A DNA stretch of 26,163 nucleotides from Fermentibacter danicus (GTDB lineage: Bacteria > Fermentibacterota > Fermentibacteria > Fermentibacterales > Fermentibacteraceae). The stretch spans positions 1 through 26,163 of the forward strand of contig LKHB01000113.1 in NCBI GenBank assembly GCA_001618615.1. The letters run 5' to 3'. The notes under the pieces are model-generated. The model did not search any database. It saw nothing but the letters and a program-made list of their open reading frames with translations, and was not told the DNA's origin. The position numbers and the translations under genes were made by a program. Shown piece by piece: positions 6,326-13,846 of the stretch (position 1 is the first letter of the stretch; each line of letters starts with the position of its first letter).

Positions 6326-8265
6326 AGGTATCTTCCCCCCTCCGGTAGAGCCGGCCTTCTGCAGGCATCTTCTATCAGTCCGAGCGCCTCCTCGAACGAG
6401 AATGCGCCAAGATCACCCCTGCCGTGGGCTCTTACGGCCACGCGTCCGGAATCCGCCTCCCGCCCGCCGATCACCAGCATGATGGGAACCTTGCGGTTCT
6501 CGGCGGCGCGAATCCTGTATCCGATCGTCTCACTTCGGCGGTCGAGCGAACAGCGGAAACCCCTGTCTGCGACCATAGTGGCGACTTCGGCCGCCCGTTC
6601 GTGCTGCTGGGCGGTAATGGGTAAGATAACCACCTGCAGCGGAGCGAGCCACCCCGGGAAGTTGCCCGCGAAGTGCTCGATGAGGTTCCCGATGAACCTT
6701 TCCACCGAGCCGAACAGCGCCCTGTGCACCATGTAGATCCTGTGCTCGGAACCGTCCTGTCCGGTGTAGGTCAGATCGAATCTCTCGGGGATGTTGAAGT
6801 CGAACTGTATCGTCGGACCCTGCCAGTATCTGCCGAGCGCGTCGCGCATCTTGATGTCTATCTTCGGCCCGTAGAAGGCGGCCTCGCCCCGGACCACCCT
6901 GTACTCCTCCCCCATCCCGTCGAGTGCGTCGGCGAGAGCCGGCTCGACCCTGGCCCACATCTCGGGCTTCCCGGCGTAATGGCTCATGTCGTCGGGGTCG
7001 CAGAGGGAAAGCTCGATGGCGTACCCGAAATTGAAGATGCGCAGGAAGTAGAGGGCGAACGAGACCACGTTGCGGATCTCCTCGACAATCTGGTCGGGAG
7101 TGCAGAAGATGTGGCCGTCGTCCACGGTGAAGCCTCTCACCCTCATCAGGCCGTGGAGCACTCCGCTCTTCTCGTAGCGGTAGACGGTGCCGAGTTCCGC
7201 AAGCCTGAAGGGCAGCTCGCGGTAGGAGCGCTTCTCGGACTTGTAGATCAGTATGTGGCCCGGGCAGTTCATCGGCTTGAGCACGTACTCCACGTCGTCC
7301 GCGGGCAGGAAGTACATGTTGTCACGGTAGTAGCTGCAGTGGCCGGACGTGACCCAGAGGTCGGACGGGGCTATGTGCGGAGTCGTGACGAGATTGTAGC
7401 CGTTCCGACGGTGCGCGGCCTTCCAGAGGGTCTCCAGCTCCTCGCGGATTACCGTCCCGTTGGGGAGCCAGTAGATCAGCCCGGCGCCGCCTTCGGGGCC
7501 CGTGGTGAAGAGGCCGAGCTCGGGGCCGAGCTTCCTGTGGTCACGCTTGCGGGCTTCCTCGAGCAGCGCCAGATGATCGGACAGCGCCTTCGAGGAGTCG
7601 AACACCGTTCCATAAATCCTGGTGAGCATCTCCCGCTTCTCGTCGCCGCGCCAGTACGCCCCTGCGACGGACAGCAGCTTGAAGTGCCTGATGAACGAGG
7701 TCGAAGGCACGTGCGGGCCCCTGCACAGGTCGAGGAAACCGCCGCATCTGTAGAGCGTCACGGATTCGCCGGACGCCTCTATCTCGTCGAGAAGCTCGAG
7801 CTTGTATGTCTGGCCGAGTTCCGACATGAGCCTGCGGGCGCCTTCCAGGTCGGTCTCTATCCGCTCGAAGGGCATGTCGGCTGCGGACAGCCTCTTCATC
7901 TCGGCCTCGATGGCCTCCACGGCGGAGATGCCCGGGAAGCCGGGGATGTCCATGTCGTAGTAGAAGCCGTCCTCGATGGAGGGTCCTATACCGAACCTGA
8001 CGCCGGGGTACAGGTTGCAGACGGCGGCGGCCAGCAGGTGGGACGCGCTGTGCCTCAGGACGTCCCTTCCCTCGGGCGATTCGAAAGTCAGAATCTCGAT
8101 GTGGGCGCCATCGTGCAGAGGCGAGGACAGACCCTTCACGGAGCCGTCGACTCTGGCGGCCAGCGCTCTGGAAGCGAGGCCCCGCGAGATGGACGAAGCC
8201 ACCTCGAGCGAGGTTGTTCCGTCAGGGAACTCCCTGCTTCCTCCATCCGGGAAGAAAATCAACAC
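6310..8265 (-). CDS. thrS: Threonyl-tRNA synthetase
   Basis: The 651-residue enzyme charges tRNA-Thr and edits Ser-tRNA-Thr. Domains in order: an N-terminal TGS domain (about 1-62), the editing domain with HSASHLLAAAV and the Cys of LDLCRGPH, the class II catalytic core with MNCPGH (zinc Cys) and motif 3 VHRALFGSVERFIG, and the anticodon-binding domain (PLQVVILPI onward). The start chosen is GTG at 8265 (VLIFFPDGG), with GAGGGG 7 bases before it. The frame stays open further upstream, but an earlier start would lie inside tRNA-Val. Length fits the family (about 640). Its 3' end contains the infC start region. It lies 39 bp after the tRNA with no terminator between, so co-transcription is likely. 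Confidence 0.97.
   Translation of the reverse strand: MLIFFPDGGSREFPDGTTSLEVASSISRGLASRALAARVDGSVKGLSSPLHDGAHIEILTFESPEGRDVLRHSASHLLAAAVCNLYPGVRFGIGPSIEDGFYYDMDIPGFPGISAVEAIEAEMKRLSAADMPFERIETDLEGARRLMSELGQTYKLELLDEIEASGESVTLYRCGGFLDLCRGPHVPSTSFIRHFKLLSVAGAYWRGDEKREMLTRIYGTVFDSSKALSDHLALLEEARKRDHRKLGPELGLFTTGPEGGAGLIYWLPNGTVIREELETLWKAAHRRNGYNLVTTPHIAPSDLWVTSGHCSYYRDNMYFLPADDVEYVLKPMNCPGHILIYKSEKRSYRELPFRLAELGTVYRYEKSGVLHGLMRVRGFTVDDGHIFCTPDQIVEEIRNVVSFALYFLRIFNFGYAIELSLCDPDDMSHYAGKPEMWARVEPALADALDGMGEEYRVVRGEAAFYGPKIDIKMRDALGRYWQGPTIQFDFNIPERFDLTYTGQDGSEHRIYMVHRALFGSVERFIGNLIEHFAGNFPGWLAPLQVVILPITAQQHERAAEVATMVADRGFRCSLDRRSETIGYRIRAAENRKVPIMLVIGGREADSGRVAVRAHGRGDLGAFSFEEALGLIEDACRRPALPEGGRYLSEIP
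6323..6343 (-). promoter_or_regulatory. infC ribosome binding site and rare start codon region
   Basis: On the minus strand a GGAGGGGGG run (6343-6335) precedes the in-frame codons ATA (6331-6329) and ATC (6325-6323). All lie within the last codons of thrS, which ends with TAA at 6312-6310. No ATG is available in the infC frame here, so initiation at a rare codon is the simplest reading. Confidence 0.7.
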
Positions 8266-8304
8266 GACCCCACCCCTCACGGGTAGAAATTCTGTTCGAA
8301 CTGA

Positions 8305-8381
8305 TGGTGGGCGATACTGGACTTGAACCAGTGACCCCTTGCATGTCAAGCAAGTACTCTAGCCAGCTGAGCTAATCGCCC
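8305..8381 (-). tRNA. tRNA-Val (anticodon GAC)
   Basis: A full 77-nt cloverleaf is seen on the minus strand: acceptor arms GGGCGAT and ATCGCCC, a D-arm starting GCTC, the anticodon stem CTTGC/GCAAG around the loop TTGACAT (anticodon GAC), a variable region GGGTC, the T-arm ACTGG/CCAGT around TTCAAGT, discriminator A and an encoded CCA end. It reads GUC and GUU codons. It lies directly upstream of thrS and behind a well-formed promoter. Confidence 0.97.
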
Positions 8382-8399
8382 ACCGCATGACGGCAGGAA

Positions 8400-8428
8400 T
8401 AAATAGAGCGATGCGCCGGAGTCGTCAA
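8400..8428 (-). promoter_or_regulatory. sigma70-type promoter for tRNA-Val (and probably thrS)
   Basis: TTGACG (8428-8423) and TATTTA (8405-8400) are 17 bp apart on the minus strand, which places the start near 8393, about 12 nt before the mature tRNA. The -35 box contains the TGA stop of the MOSC gene, so the promoter is embedded in the end of the upstream gene. Confidence 0.72.
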
Positions 8429-8892
8429 GGAGCGGGCTCGGAATCCTTTCCGCCCCGGTCGAGGAGCAGACCCCCGGCTCCCGCAGGGATGCGGCCGCCT
8501 CGCAGTACGCGGCAGAACACTCCCCTGGAAGGCATGACGCATCTCCCCACCCGGCGGAAGATCTCACAGCCGTCGCCGTGGCATGACTTGCCTATCGCCG
8601 TGACCACGAGAAGCGCTCCGCCCAGCTCGATCAGATCGCCGGGCACGACTCCGCCGAGGTCTATGCCCCTGGTCGTGATGTTCTCCCCGAATGCGCCCGG
8701 ACCGGCTTCGATCCCGGTTTCAGACTCGAAGGCCTCTATCGATTCGATATCCAGCAGGCTGACCGTTCGTCCGGGAACGTCCCTGTGGGCATCGCCCTCG
8801 AGCCCGGACAGATCGGCCACGGCCGCCGGCACCGGCGTCTTGGCCGTGCCCTTGCCGGGCGAGACATTCACGGAATGGACTGTGAACCGCAT
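8425..8892 (-). CDS. MOSC-domain protein
   Basis: The 155-residue protein is a stand-alone MOSC domain (the C-terminal domain of molybdenum cofactor sulfurases and of YiiM-type proteins). Seen: GLEGDAHRDVPGRTVSLLDIESI near 29-51, then GAFGENITTRGIDL with the typical GENI/T core, VVPGDLIELGGALLVVT, and the conserved Cys segment KSCHGDGCEIF with a further Cys (GVFCRVLRGG). MOSC domains of this size are often linked to molybdenum cofactor handling or sulfur carrier chemistry. No other Moco gene is visible nearby, so the substrate is unknown. Its stop codon is used by the tRNA promoter. The start is ATG at 8892; the small membrane protein gene ends 22 bp upstream. Confidence 0.85.
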   Translation of the reverse strand: MRFTVHSVNVSPGKGTAKTPVPAAVADLSGLEGDAHRDVPGRTVSLLDIESIEAFESETGIEAGPGAFGENITTRGIDLGGVVPGDLIELGGALLVVTAIGKSCHGDGCEIFRRVGRCVMPSRGVFCRVLRGGRIPAGAGGLLLDRGGKDSEPAP

Positions 8893-8914
8893 GCCGTCTC
8901 CGTCGAGACCCGTC

Positions 8915-9085
8915 TCAGACGCCTGCGCGTGCGGCGAGCGCGGCCCCGATGTAATAGGGCCAGACCAGGATGGCCAGCACTCCCTTCCAGAACGTCAGCT
9001 CCAGCCAGCCGATGGTGAAGAGCCAGCCGATCGTCCACAGAGGAGCGGAGACGGAGGCGTTGCATTTTATACTGTTGTTGCCCAT
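8915..9085 (-). CDS. Small hydrophobic membrane protein of unknown function
   Basis: A 56-residue protein is predicted when the ATG at 9085 is used, which has AAGG a few bases before it. The open frame continues to 9157, but that part is low in hydrophobicity and lacks a ribosome site. The chain has a polar start with one Cys, then a Trp-rich hydrophobic stretch (about 15-50: PLWTIGWLFTIGW..., then GVLAILVWPYYIGAALA) that could form one long or two short membrane helices. No family is recognised. It may share a transcript with the MOSC gene 22 bp downstream. Confidence 0.6.
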   Translation of the reverse strand: MGNNSIKCNASVSAPLWTIGWLFTIGWLELTFWKGVLAILVWPYYIGAALAARAGV

Positions 9086-9189
9086 TCCGGCCTTCCTTCC
9101 TGCGTCCCGCCCGGCGGGATTCGCCCTGTGAGCCTCGAAACCTCCCGGAAATATCATCCATGAAGACAGGCGGGAAAAGGCCGAGCGCC

Positions 9190-9702
9190 TCAGCGGGAGG
9201 GCGGGCGGACCTCATCACGGGGCCGGGGGGAGAACCATTCCGCGAGCGCGTTCTGTTCGGGAGTCTCCGGGCGGGATCCCGCGGCGAGAACGGTTTCGAC
9301 CGCATCCCCGTGCTTCATTCCCAGAGCCTTGAGCAGGCATATCGCGAAGGTGCCCGTCCTGCCGATCCCGGCGCCGCAGTGCACCAGGACCCTGGCGCCC
9401 CCGGCGATGGCCGAGGCGGTGCGCTCCACTCCTCCGGCATACACGGCCCTGTCGCGGGGTACGCCGAAATCCTCCACCGGGATGCAGTCGAAGACGAAGC
9501 CCGGGCACCCGTCGCGCAGGATGCGCCGGTAGTCGGGGGACTTTTCCTCGATCTCGGCCTGCGGCGCCAGAGAGACCACCCGGTCGATGCGGAGCCGTCC
9601 GATCCTGAGGATCGACTCGTCGATCGGCTCGTATCTCCCGGGCATCGGGGAGAGGTGAAGGGCCCCCCGCACTCCTTCCGGAAGAGCGACTTCTCTAGTC
9701 AC
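9190..9702 (-). CDS. Protein tyrosine / dual-specificity phosphatase-like protein
   Basis: The 170-residue protein carries the Cys-phosphatase P-loop HCGAGIGRTG (CX5R) near residues 118-127, which forms a phospho-Cys intermediate in this family, and an upstream Asp in IPVEDFGVP that fits the general acid of the WPD-like loop. The N-terminal part (LHLSPMPGRY, DRVVSLAPQAEI) is like small bacterial/archaeal DSP proteins. GTG at 9702 is preferred, because GGAAGGGGG lies just before it; a TTG at 9729 is the alternative. No signal peptide is seen, so it is probably cytoplasmic. No kinase is encoded nearby and the substrate is unknown. Confidence 0.85.
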   Translation of the reverse strand: MTREVALPEGVRGALHLSPMPGRYEPIDESILRIGRLRIDRVVSLAPQAEIEEKSPDYRRILRDGCPGFVFDCIPVEDFGVPRDRAVYAGGVERTASAIAGGARVLVHCGAGIGRTGTFAICLLKALGMKHGDAVETVLAAGSRPETPEQNALAEWFSPRPRDEVRPPSR

Positions 9703-9882
9703 GATCCCCCTTCCACGGGACGGTTGCAACTATAGATAATCCGGGGGCGGATCGCGGACACACCCGGGCCGGAGACCGGCGCGATTCGGAGGTTGCTGCC
9801 GGCCATCCCATGGGCCATACTGACCGCGACGAACTGGACCGACACCCATCCTTCACGGACGAAGACACCAGGGAGATCGAAT

Positions 9883-11088
9883 ATGACTCCGATCCATAGA
9901 GGAATGACGGCTCTCCTCACATTGGCGGCGGCATCGTGCGGAACGGGCGTACCGCATTCCGGAACCTGGCTCGCCAGGACGGTGTCGGACACGCTCACCA
10001 TCCTGGATATCCATGAAGGATGGCGCTCCCTCGACCCGGCATCCCGCGAAGGATTCCGCTCGGATTCGAACCCCGGCAGGGCCTATGTCGAGGTGGCCGC
10101 CTACAGGTCCGTGATAGAATCGGCCGTCCGGGAGGCCGGATACCTCGAAACGCCGCGCATCTCGTCCATGCAGCGTTCGTGGCTCAGGACCGAAGCCGCC
10201 ACGGCCATGAGGAGGATACTCGAAGCGCAGGAAACCTCTCTCATCTCAGGGGAAGGCCTCTCATCCAGCGTCATCCGCCCGGATCACCGGCTCTGGATCT
10301 CGCTGTCCAGGTCCGGCTTCGCTCCGGCTTCCATGGGTCCCTTTCTCCTCTTCGAACTCCCGCCCGACCTTGCGGGCAGCTTCGGAGGGGCCGTCCCGGG
10401 GACACGGGCCGACGCGGGGGACGGGTTCATCTACCTGCTGGACTCGGTGGAGACCAGCCTGCCGGAAGGCCCCGGGATGAGCCTTCCCGGAGGGGTCGCC
10501 GTGGACACCGTCAGTGTCCCCGAGATCATCCAGGGCAGGGTGAGGTTCCGGTTCTGCGACGAGCTGGCCCGTCTATGGGCGGGCGGCACTGTGGGCGTCG
10601 ATACGGTCCTCATGGACGGACTCGCATCGCTCTATGCCGATCAGGCCCCGATAGGAGAGCTTTCGGGCCCCCTCCTCGTCTGCGGATACGGAACATGGAC
10701 GCCGGACGGAATAGCGATGGAGGTCGAGTTCTTCAGGACCAGGTTCCCGTTCACCCCGTCGAACCGTCAATGGATGCGTTTCGTCATAGACAACATCCTG
10801 CAGCAGAGCCTGTTCGCCGCCATGCTCCAGGACAGCGCACCCGATGCATACGATTCACTCGAGATGGAGTCGAAGACTTACGCGCTGTCCATCAGTTTCG
10901 ACGCGATACGATCCGATTCGGTGCTCTCGCGGCTCGATCCGGCTCTCGCTCATGATCCCGCCGTGGTTTCGAGGGCCACGGATGCCTGGCTGTCCAGGCT
11001 GGCCGGACGGTACGGGCTGGAGTTAAACGAGGAGGCGCTCGCGGCGCTTCCTGTCGATCCGGACGGATGGGTTCCGTTTCAGGAATAG
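9883..11088 (+). CDS. Putative lipoprotein of unknown function (weak SurA/PpiC-like resemblance)
   Basis: The 401-residue product begins with a lipoprotein-type signal (hydrophobic ALLTLAAAS followed by Cys at residue 19). The ATG at 9883 is chosen because GGGAG lies 8-9 bases before it; the frame is open to 9793 but that part shows no signal features. The mature part is mostly helical at both ends, with a beta-rich Gly/Pro segment in the middle (about 130-250). The end helices (YRSVIESAVREAGYL near the start; WLSRLAGRYGLELNEEAL at the C-terminus) resemble the chaperone helices of parvulin-type SurA/PpiC proteins, but no PPIase core was recognised. That likeness is a weak impression. It stands alone between divergent genes. 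Confidence 0.8.
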   Translation: MTPIHRGMTALLTLAAASCGTGVPHSGTWLARTVSDTLTILDIHEGWRSLDPASREGFRSDSNPGRAYVEVAAYRSVIESAVREAGYLETPRISSMQRSWLRTEAATAMRRILEAQETSLISGEGLSSSVIRPDHRLWISLSRSGFAPASMGPFLLFELPPDLAGSFGGAVPGTRADAGDGFIYLLDSVETSLPEGPGMSLPGGVAVDTVSVPEIIQGRVRFRFCDELARLWAGGTVGVDTVLMDGLASLYADQAPIGELSGPLLVCGYGTWTPDGIAMEVEFFRTRFPFTPSNRQWMRFVIDNILQQSLFAAMLQDSAPDAYDSLEMESKTYALSISFDAIRSDSVLSRLDPALAHDPAVVSRATDAWLSRLAGRYGLELNEEALAALPVDPDGWVPFQE

Positions 11089-11110
11089 CCCCGCAAGGAG
11101 CAGCCCGGAG

Positions 11111-11140
11111 TTGTTGCCCCTTGTGGTTTATACTTATAAT
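11111..11140 (+). promoter_or_regulatory. Strong sigma70-type promoter of the 230-residue secreted protein
   Basis: TTGTTG (11111-11116), an 18-bp spacer and a perfect TATAAT (11135-11140) predict a start near 11147 and a leader of about 60 nt ending in GGTGGAAAAAGA before the ATG at 11207. The region is AT-rich against its GC-rich surroundings. Confidence 0.78.
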
Positions 11141-11206
11141 CAACTTGCCGATCGATTGAGGTGTCGGTCCTATTGTGGGAGTTCCTGAACGAAAGGTGGA
11201 AAAAGA

Positions 11207-11899
11207 ATGAAGAGATTCGTGTTCTTGTGCGTCCTGTTGGCCGGCGCGGCATTCGCCGCAGAGACCAGCCTCGGAAATCTCGGAAACGGTGGCGTCACGC
11301 TCCCGGGTCAGTTCCCCGGCACTGACGACGTCATCACCTCCCAGCCCTTCAGTTTCGAGAACCTTCAGAACGGCCTCGGCTTCCAGAACGGCAGCGGCTA
11401 CACCTGGATGCTGGCCGACGACATCACCCCGGCGGGCGATACCCCGATCACCGACATCGAGATCTGGGACTGCTACAGCGGCAGCCAGATGACCGGCCTG
11501 AAAGTCCAGATCCGTGCCGACGGCGGCAGCAGGCCGACGGGTGATCCTCTCTACAGCTATGAAACCACCAACATCACCCACACGACCACCGGCCTCTTTG
11601 CGTGGGGCAGCTACGAACTCTTCGACGTCGTGGCCACGATCGACCCGGCAAACGCCTACAGCCCGACCCCCGGCACCAAGGTCTGGTTCTGCCTGCAGGC
11701 CACCGGCTGCAGCAGCACCGCCTACTGGTGCGCCTGCTACCAGACCTGGGGCGACATGTGCTACTGGTCCCAGGACAATGGTTCGAACTGGACCAGCAGC
11801 CTGGACCAGTGGGCCACTGCCTACGATACCTACATGATCCTCGAAGGCGAGGCGGCCCTCACCACCGACACCTGGGCCGGGATCAAGTCCAGCTTCTAG
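11207..11899 (+). CDS. Secreted protein of unknown function, probably highly expressed
   Basis: The 230-residue product has a clear Sec signal peptide (MKRFVFLCVLLAGAAFA, cleavage after AFA). The mature part is rich in Thr, Gly, Asn, Trp and Tyr with few Lys or Arg, like an extracellular beta-sandwich. A segment near 165-185 is Cys/Trp/Tyr rich (STAYWCACYQTWGDMCYW) and could form disulfides. It ends with DTWAGIKSSF, which looks like a possible sorting or anchoring tail. Codon choice is more uniformly C-ending than in neighbours. Together with the perfect promoter, good ribosome site and strong terminator, this points to a single-gene unit made in large amounts, for example a surface or matrix protein. 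No family is recognised. Confidence 0.88.
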   Translation: MKRFVFLCVLLAGAAFAAETSLGNLGNGGVTLPGQFPGTDDVITSQPFSFENLQNGLGFQNGSGYTWMLADDITPAGDTPITDIEIWDCYSGSQMTGLKVQIRADGGSRPTGDPLYSYETTNITHTTTGLFAWGSYELFDVVATIDPANAYSPTPGTKVWFCLQATGCSSTAYWCACYQTWGDMCYWSQDNGSNWTSSLDQWATAYDTYMILEGEAALTTDTWAGIKSSF

Positions 11900-11916
11900 T
11901 TCCGGGTGACACGCAG

Positions 11917-11948
11917 GAGGGGGGAAGGCAGCTTCCCCCCTCTTTTTT
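11917..11948 (+). terminator. Perfect intrinsic terminator
   Basis: An 11-bp perfect stem GAGGGGGGAAG/CTTCCCCCCTC with the loop GCAG is followed directly by six T. It lies 18 bp after the stop of the secreted protein gene and ends its transcript. It is the clearest terminator in the window. Confidence 0.95.
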
Positions 11949-12001
11949 ATCCCGTCGCCGACCGCGATCGTCATCCCCTGAGGCTCTCATTCTAACGTTT
12001 C

Positions 12002-13135
12002 TCATCCACCTTGAAGGCGCGTCCGATCGAGGCACAGGAATGCCGTCAGAGAGAGCGCCGTGGCGAAATGGCCCGCGAAGAACCGGGGCCAGGCTGCAGG
12101 GAACACCAGGAAATGGATCAGGGCCGACAGCCCGGCCGCCGCGAGGACGAATCGCGCGTCGCTAACGAGCGTCCCGGCCCCGGGGTTCGGTTTTGCAGAC
12201 ATGCCGAGGACGAGGACGGCCACGAACAGGAAGACCCACGTCTCGGAGTGCGGGATCGAGGCGACGGAACTCCTGAGAACCGAGAGGTAGGCGGCCGGCG
12301 TCACCGATCCGGAGAGGAGAGCGGGATATGCATCCTGACGGAGGAAGGTGTACTCGAAGGTAGTTCCCCATCCGTAGCCTCCGGCAAGATGCGGAAGAAA
12401 CGCCAGGGCGAGGGAGGAGGCGGCGCTCAGCGCGGTCGGAATCCTGGAAAAGGGCAGTCTGGCGAACGCATAGGCGTGCAGCGGGAGGACGAAGAGCAGG
12501 AGATCGGTCCGAACCGTCACGCACAGGGGAAGCATTATCAGCATCGCCTTCCTGCGCCTCAGGAACATGGCGGAGCAGGCCACGACAAAGAAAGCTCCGA
12601 GCGCGTCCGGCGTGGCATGCCGCGCCACCTCGACGAGGCCCGTGCCAAGGCTGCCCAGGGCAACGGCGGCGGCACACCAGGGCGTTCTTGCGCCTGGAAC
12701 GAGGCGAAGGAGCAGAAGGAGCGCTGCGAGCGCAGCGGCGGTGGATATGGCGGAAGCCGCCTGCAGAGGATTGAGCCCGATCCCGGACAGCCCTGCGAGA
12801 AGGGCGACGTACACAAAGCGTATCCTGTAGAACGGAAGGTGCTGCAGGAGGCTCTCGTCGTCGGTCGCCCGAGCGATGCGCACAGGGGTCGAGGACGTCA
12901 GATCCTGGTAGGCCACTGGCGGCACCGAGCGTTCGAGAAGCCCGAATGTCTCCTCCCGGATGGAGGAATCCGGCGTTCCGCGGAGTTCGAGGGCGCAGGC
13001 CGTATAGCCGACCAGATCCCAGTTGCAAAGCGGATCGGCGAAGCCGGCCCAGATCAGTAACGCCGCCGACAGCACGACCGCAGCCGCAGCCGGGTACGCA
13101 GTCCTCAACGAACCAGATCCTTCCTGCCCGTTCAT
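12002..13135 (-). CDS. Polytopic inner-membrane protein, glycosyltransferase-39-like layout
   Basis: The 377-residue protein has an N-terminal membrane helix (about 12-30), a periplasmic-type loop rich in charged residues (DPLCNWDLVGYTACALELRG..., about 32-100), then 8 or more hydrophobic helices up to the C-terminus. The layout (first loop with an NWD acidic patch after helix 1, then many helices) recalls PMT/ArnT-like GT-C glycosyltransferases, but no diagnostic motif was found and it is shorter than most. The ATG at 13135 is chosen because GGAGG lies 8 bases before it; the frame extends to 13210 without a better start. It may follow the small exported protein gene 103 bp upstream on one transcript. 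Confidence 0.8.
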   Translation of the reverse strand: MNGQEGSGSLRTAYPAAAAVVLSAALLIWAGFADPLCNWDLVGYTACALELRGTPDSSIREETFGLLERSVPPVAYQDLTSSTPVRIARATDDESLLQHLPFYRIRFVYVALLAGLSGIGLNPLQAASAISTAAALAALLLLLRLVPGARTPWCAAAVALGSLGTGLVEVARHATPDALGAFFVVACSAMFLRRRKAMLIMLPLCVTVRTDLLLFVLPLHAYAFARLPFSRIPTALSAASSLALAFLPHLAGGYGWGTTFEYTFLRQDAYPALLSGSVTPAAYLSVLRSSVASIPHSETWVFLFVAVLVLGMSAKPNPGAGTLVSDARFVLAAAGLSALIHFLVFPAAWPRFFAGHFATALSLTAFLCLDRTRLQGG

Positions 13136-13238
13136 GCCACCGGCCTCCGGGAAGCGCCTGCCCCGGCGGTCCGGTTCCCGGACTATCCTGCGCACCGGCC
13201 GGGAGGTCAACGAGATCCTGTCCGGGAAAGGCCCCGCT

Positions 13239-13688
13239 TCACGGGAGGCCTCCCCCGACGCCGACCGAGAGGATCAATTCGTCGTGGGCGTCACCGGACA
13301 CGCGCCTGTAAGCTCCTGCGCAGAGCGAAACGATCAGGACGGACAAGTTCGCCTCGAGGCCGAGATACGCCGCATCTTCGCCGGACCAGACGTACATGCC
13401 GGAAACGGCCAGCCCGGCCCCCATGAGCGGGAGGAACTCCATGGTCTGATACCTCCCGCCGAGGCCCAGTCTCATCCCGTCCCTGGCGGCCTCCAGGGAA
13501 ACGGATTTCGCCGAGTAGAGGAGTCTCGACCCCTCCACAGGCTCCATCCGGTTGAGCCCGACTCTCCCGCCGAGCCTGAGCGGCCAGGAATAGACGGTCA
13601 GGGCGGTCGGGAAGAGAAAGCCCCCATCCCCCGCCGAACCCGACGCCTCGAGAGCGAGGCAGAGCAGCAGAACCCGAGGCAGTCTCAC
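13239..13688 (-). CDS. Small exported protein, beta-rich, unknown function
   Basis: The 149-residue product starts with a signal peptide (MRLPRVLLLCLALEASGSAG). The rest alternates hydrophobic and polar residues in short Gly-bounded strands (LRLGGRVGLNRM, GMRLGLGGRYQTMEFLPLMGAGLAVSG, LGLEANLSVLIVSLCAGAY) and ends SVGVGGGLP, as in small outer-membrane barrels, though it would be a small one. The start is GTG at 13688 with AGGAGG 9 bases before it. A longer overlapping frame on the same strand (13291-13788) lacks these features. No family is recognised. Confidence 0.7.
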   Translation of the reverse strand: MRLPRVLLLCLALEASGSAGDGGFLFPTALTVYSWPLRLGGRVGLNRMEPVEGSRLLYSAKSVSLEAARDGMRLGLGGRYQTMEFLPLMGAGLAVSGMYVWSGEDAAYLGLEANLSVLIVSLCAGAYRRVSGDAHDELILSVGVGGGLP

Positions 13689-13771
13689 GATGGCGTTCCT
13701 CCTCTCCGAAGGGCTCTTCGTTGCGTCTGCGCGTCCGGAATCGTCCCGGGGCGCCGTCTCCTTCCATAACG

Positions 13772-13777
13772 ATTATA
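13772..13777 (-). promoter_or_regulatory. Possible -10 box for the small exported protein gene
   Basis: TATAAT on the minus strand in an AT-rich patch between divergent genes predicts a leader of about 75 nt before the GTG at 13688. No good -35 box is seen at 16-18 bp. Confidence 0.35.
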
Positions 13778-13846
13778 TCAGTACCCACCCGTCCGGGCGG
13801 CCGGCCCGGCGCTGATCCCGCGGATGCGGGCCGGATGGAGCGCGAA

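Noticed and set aside
6301..6400. L20-type leader or T-box upstream of infC/thrS
   Set aside because: infC lies against thrS coding sequence, and the 39 bp between tRNA-Val and thrS are too short for a T-box.
8266..8349. Longer N-terminus for thrS
   Set aside because: It would start inside tRNA-Val and precede the TGS domain with unrelated residues.
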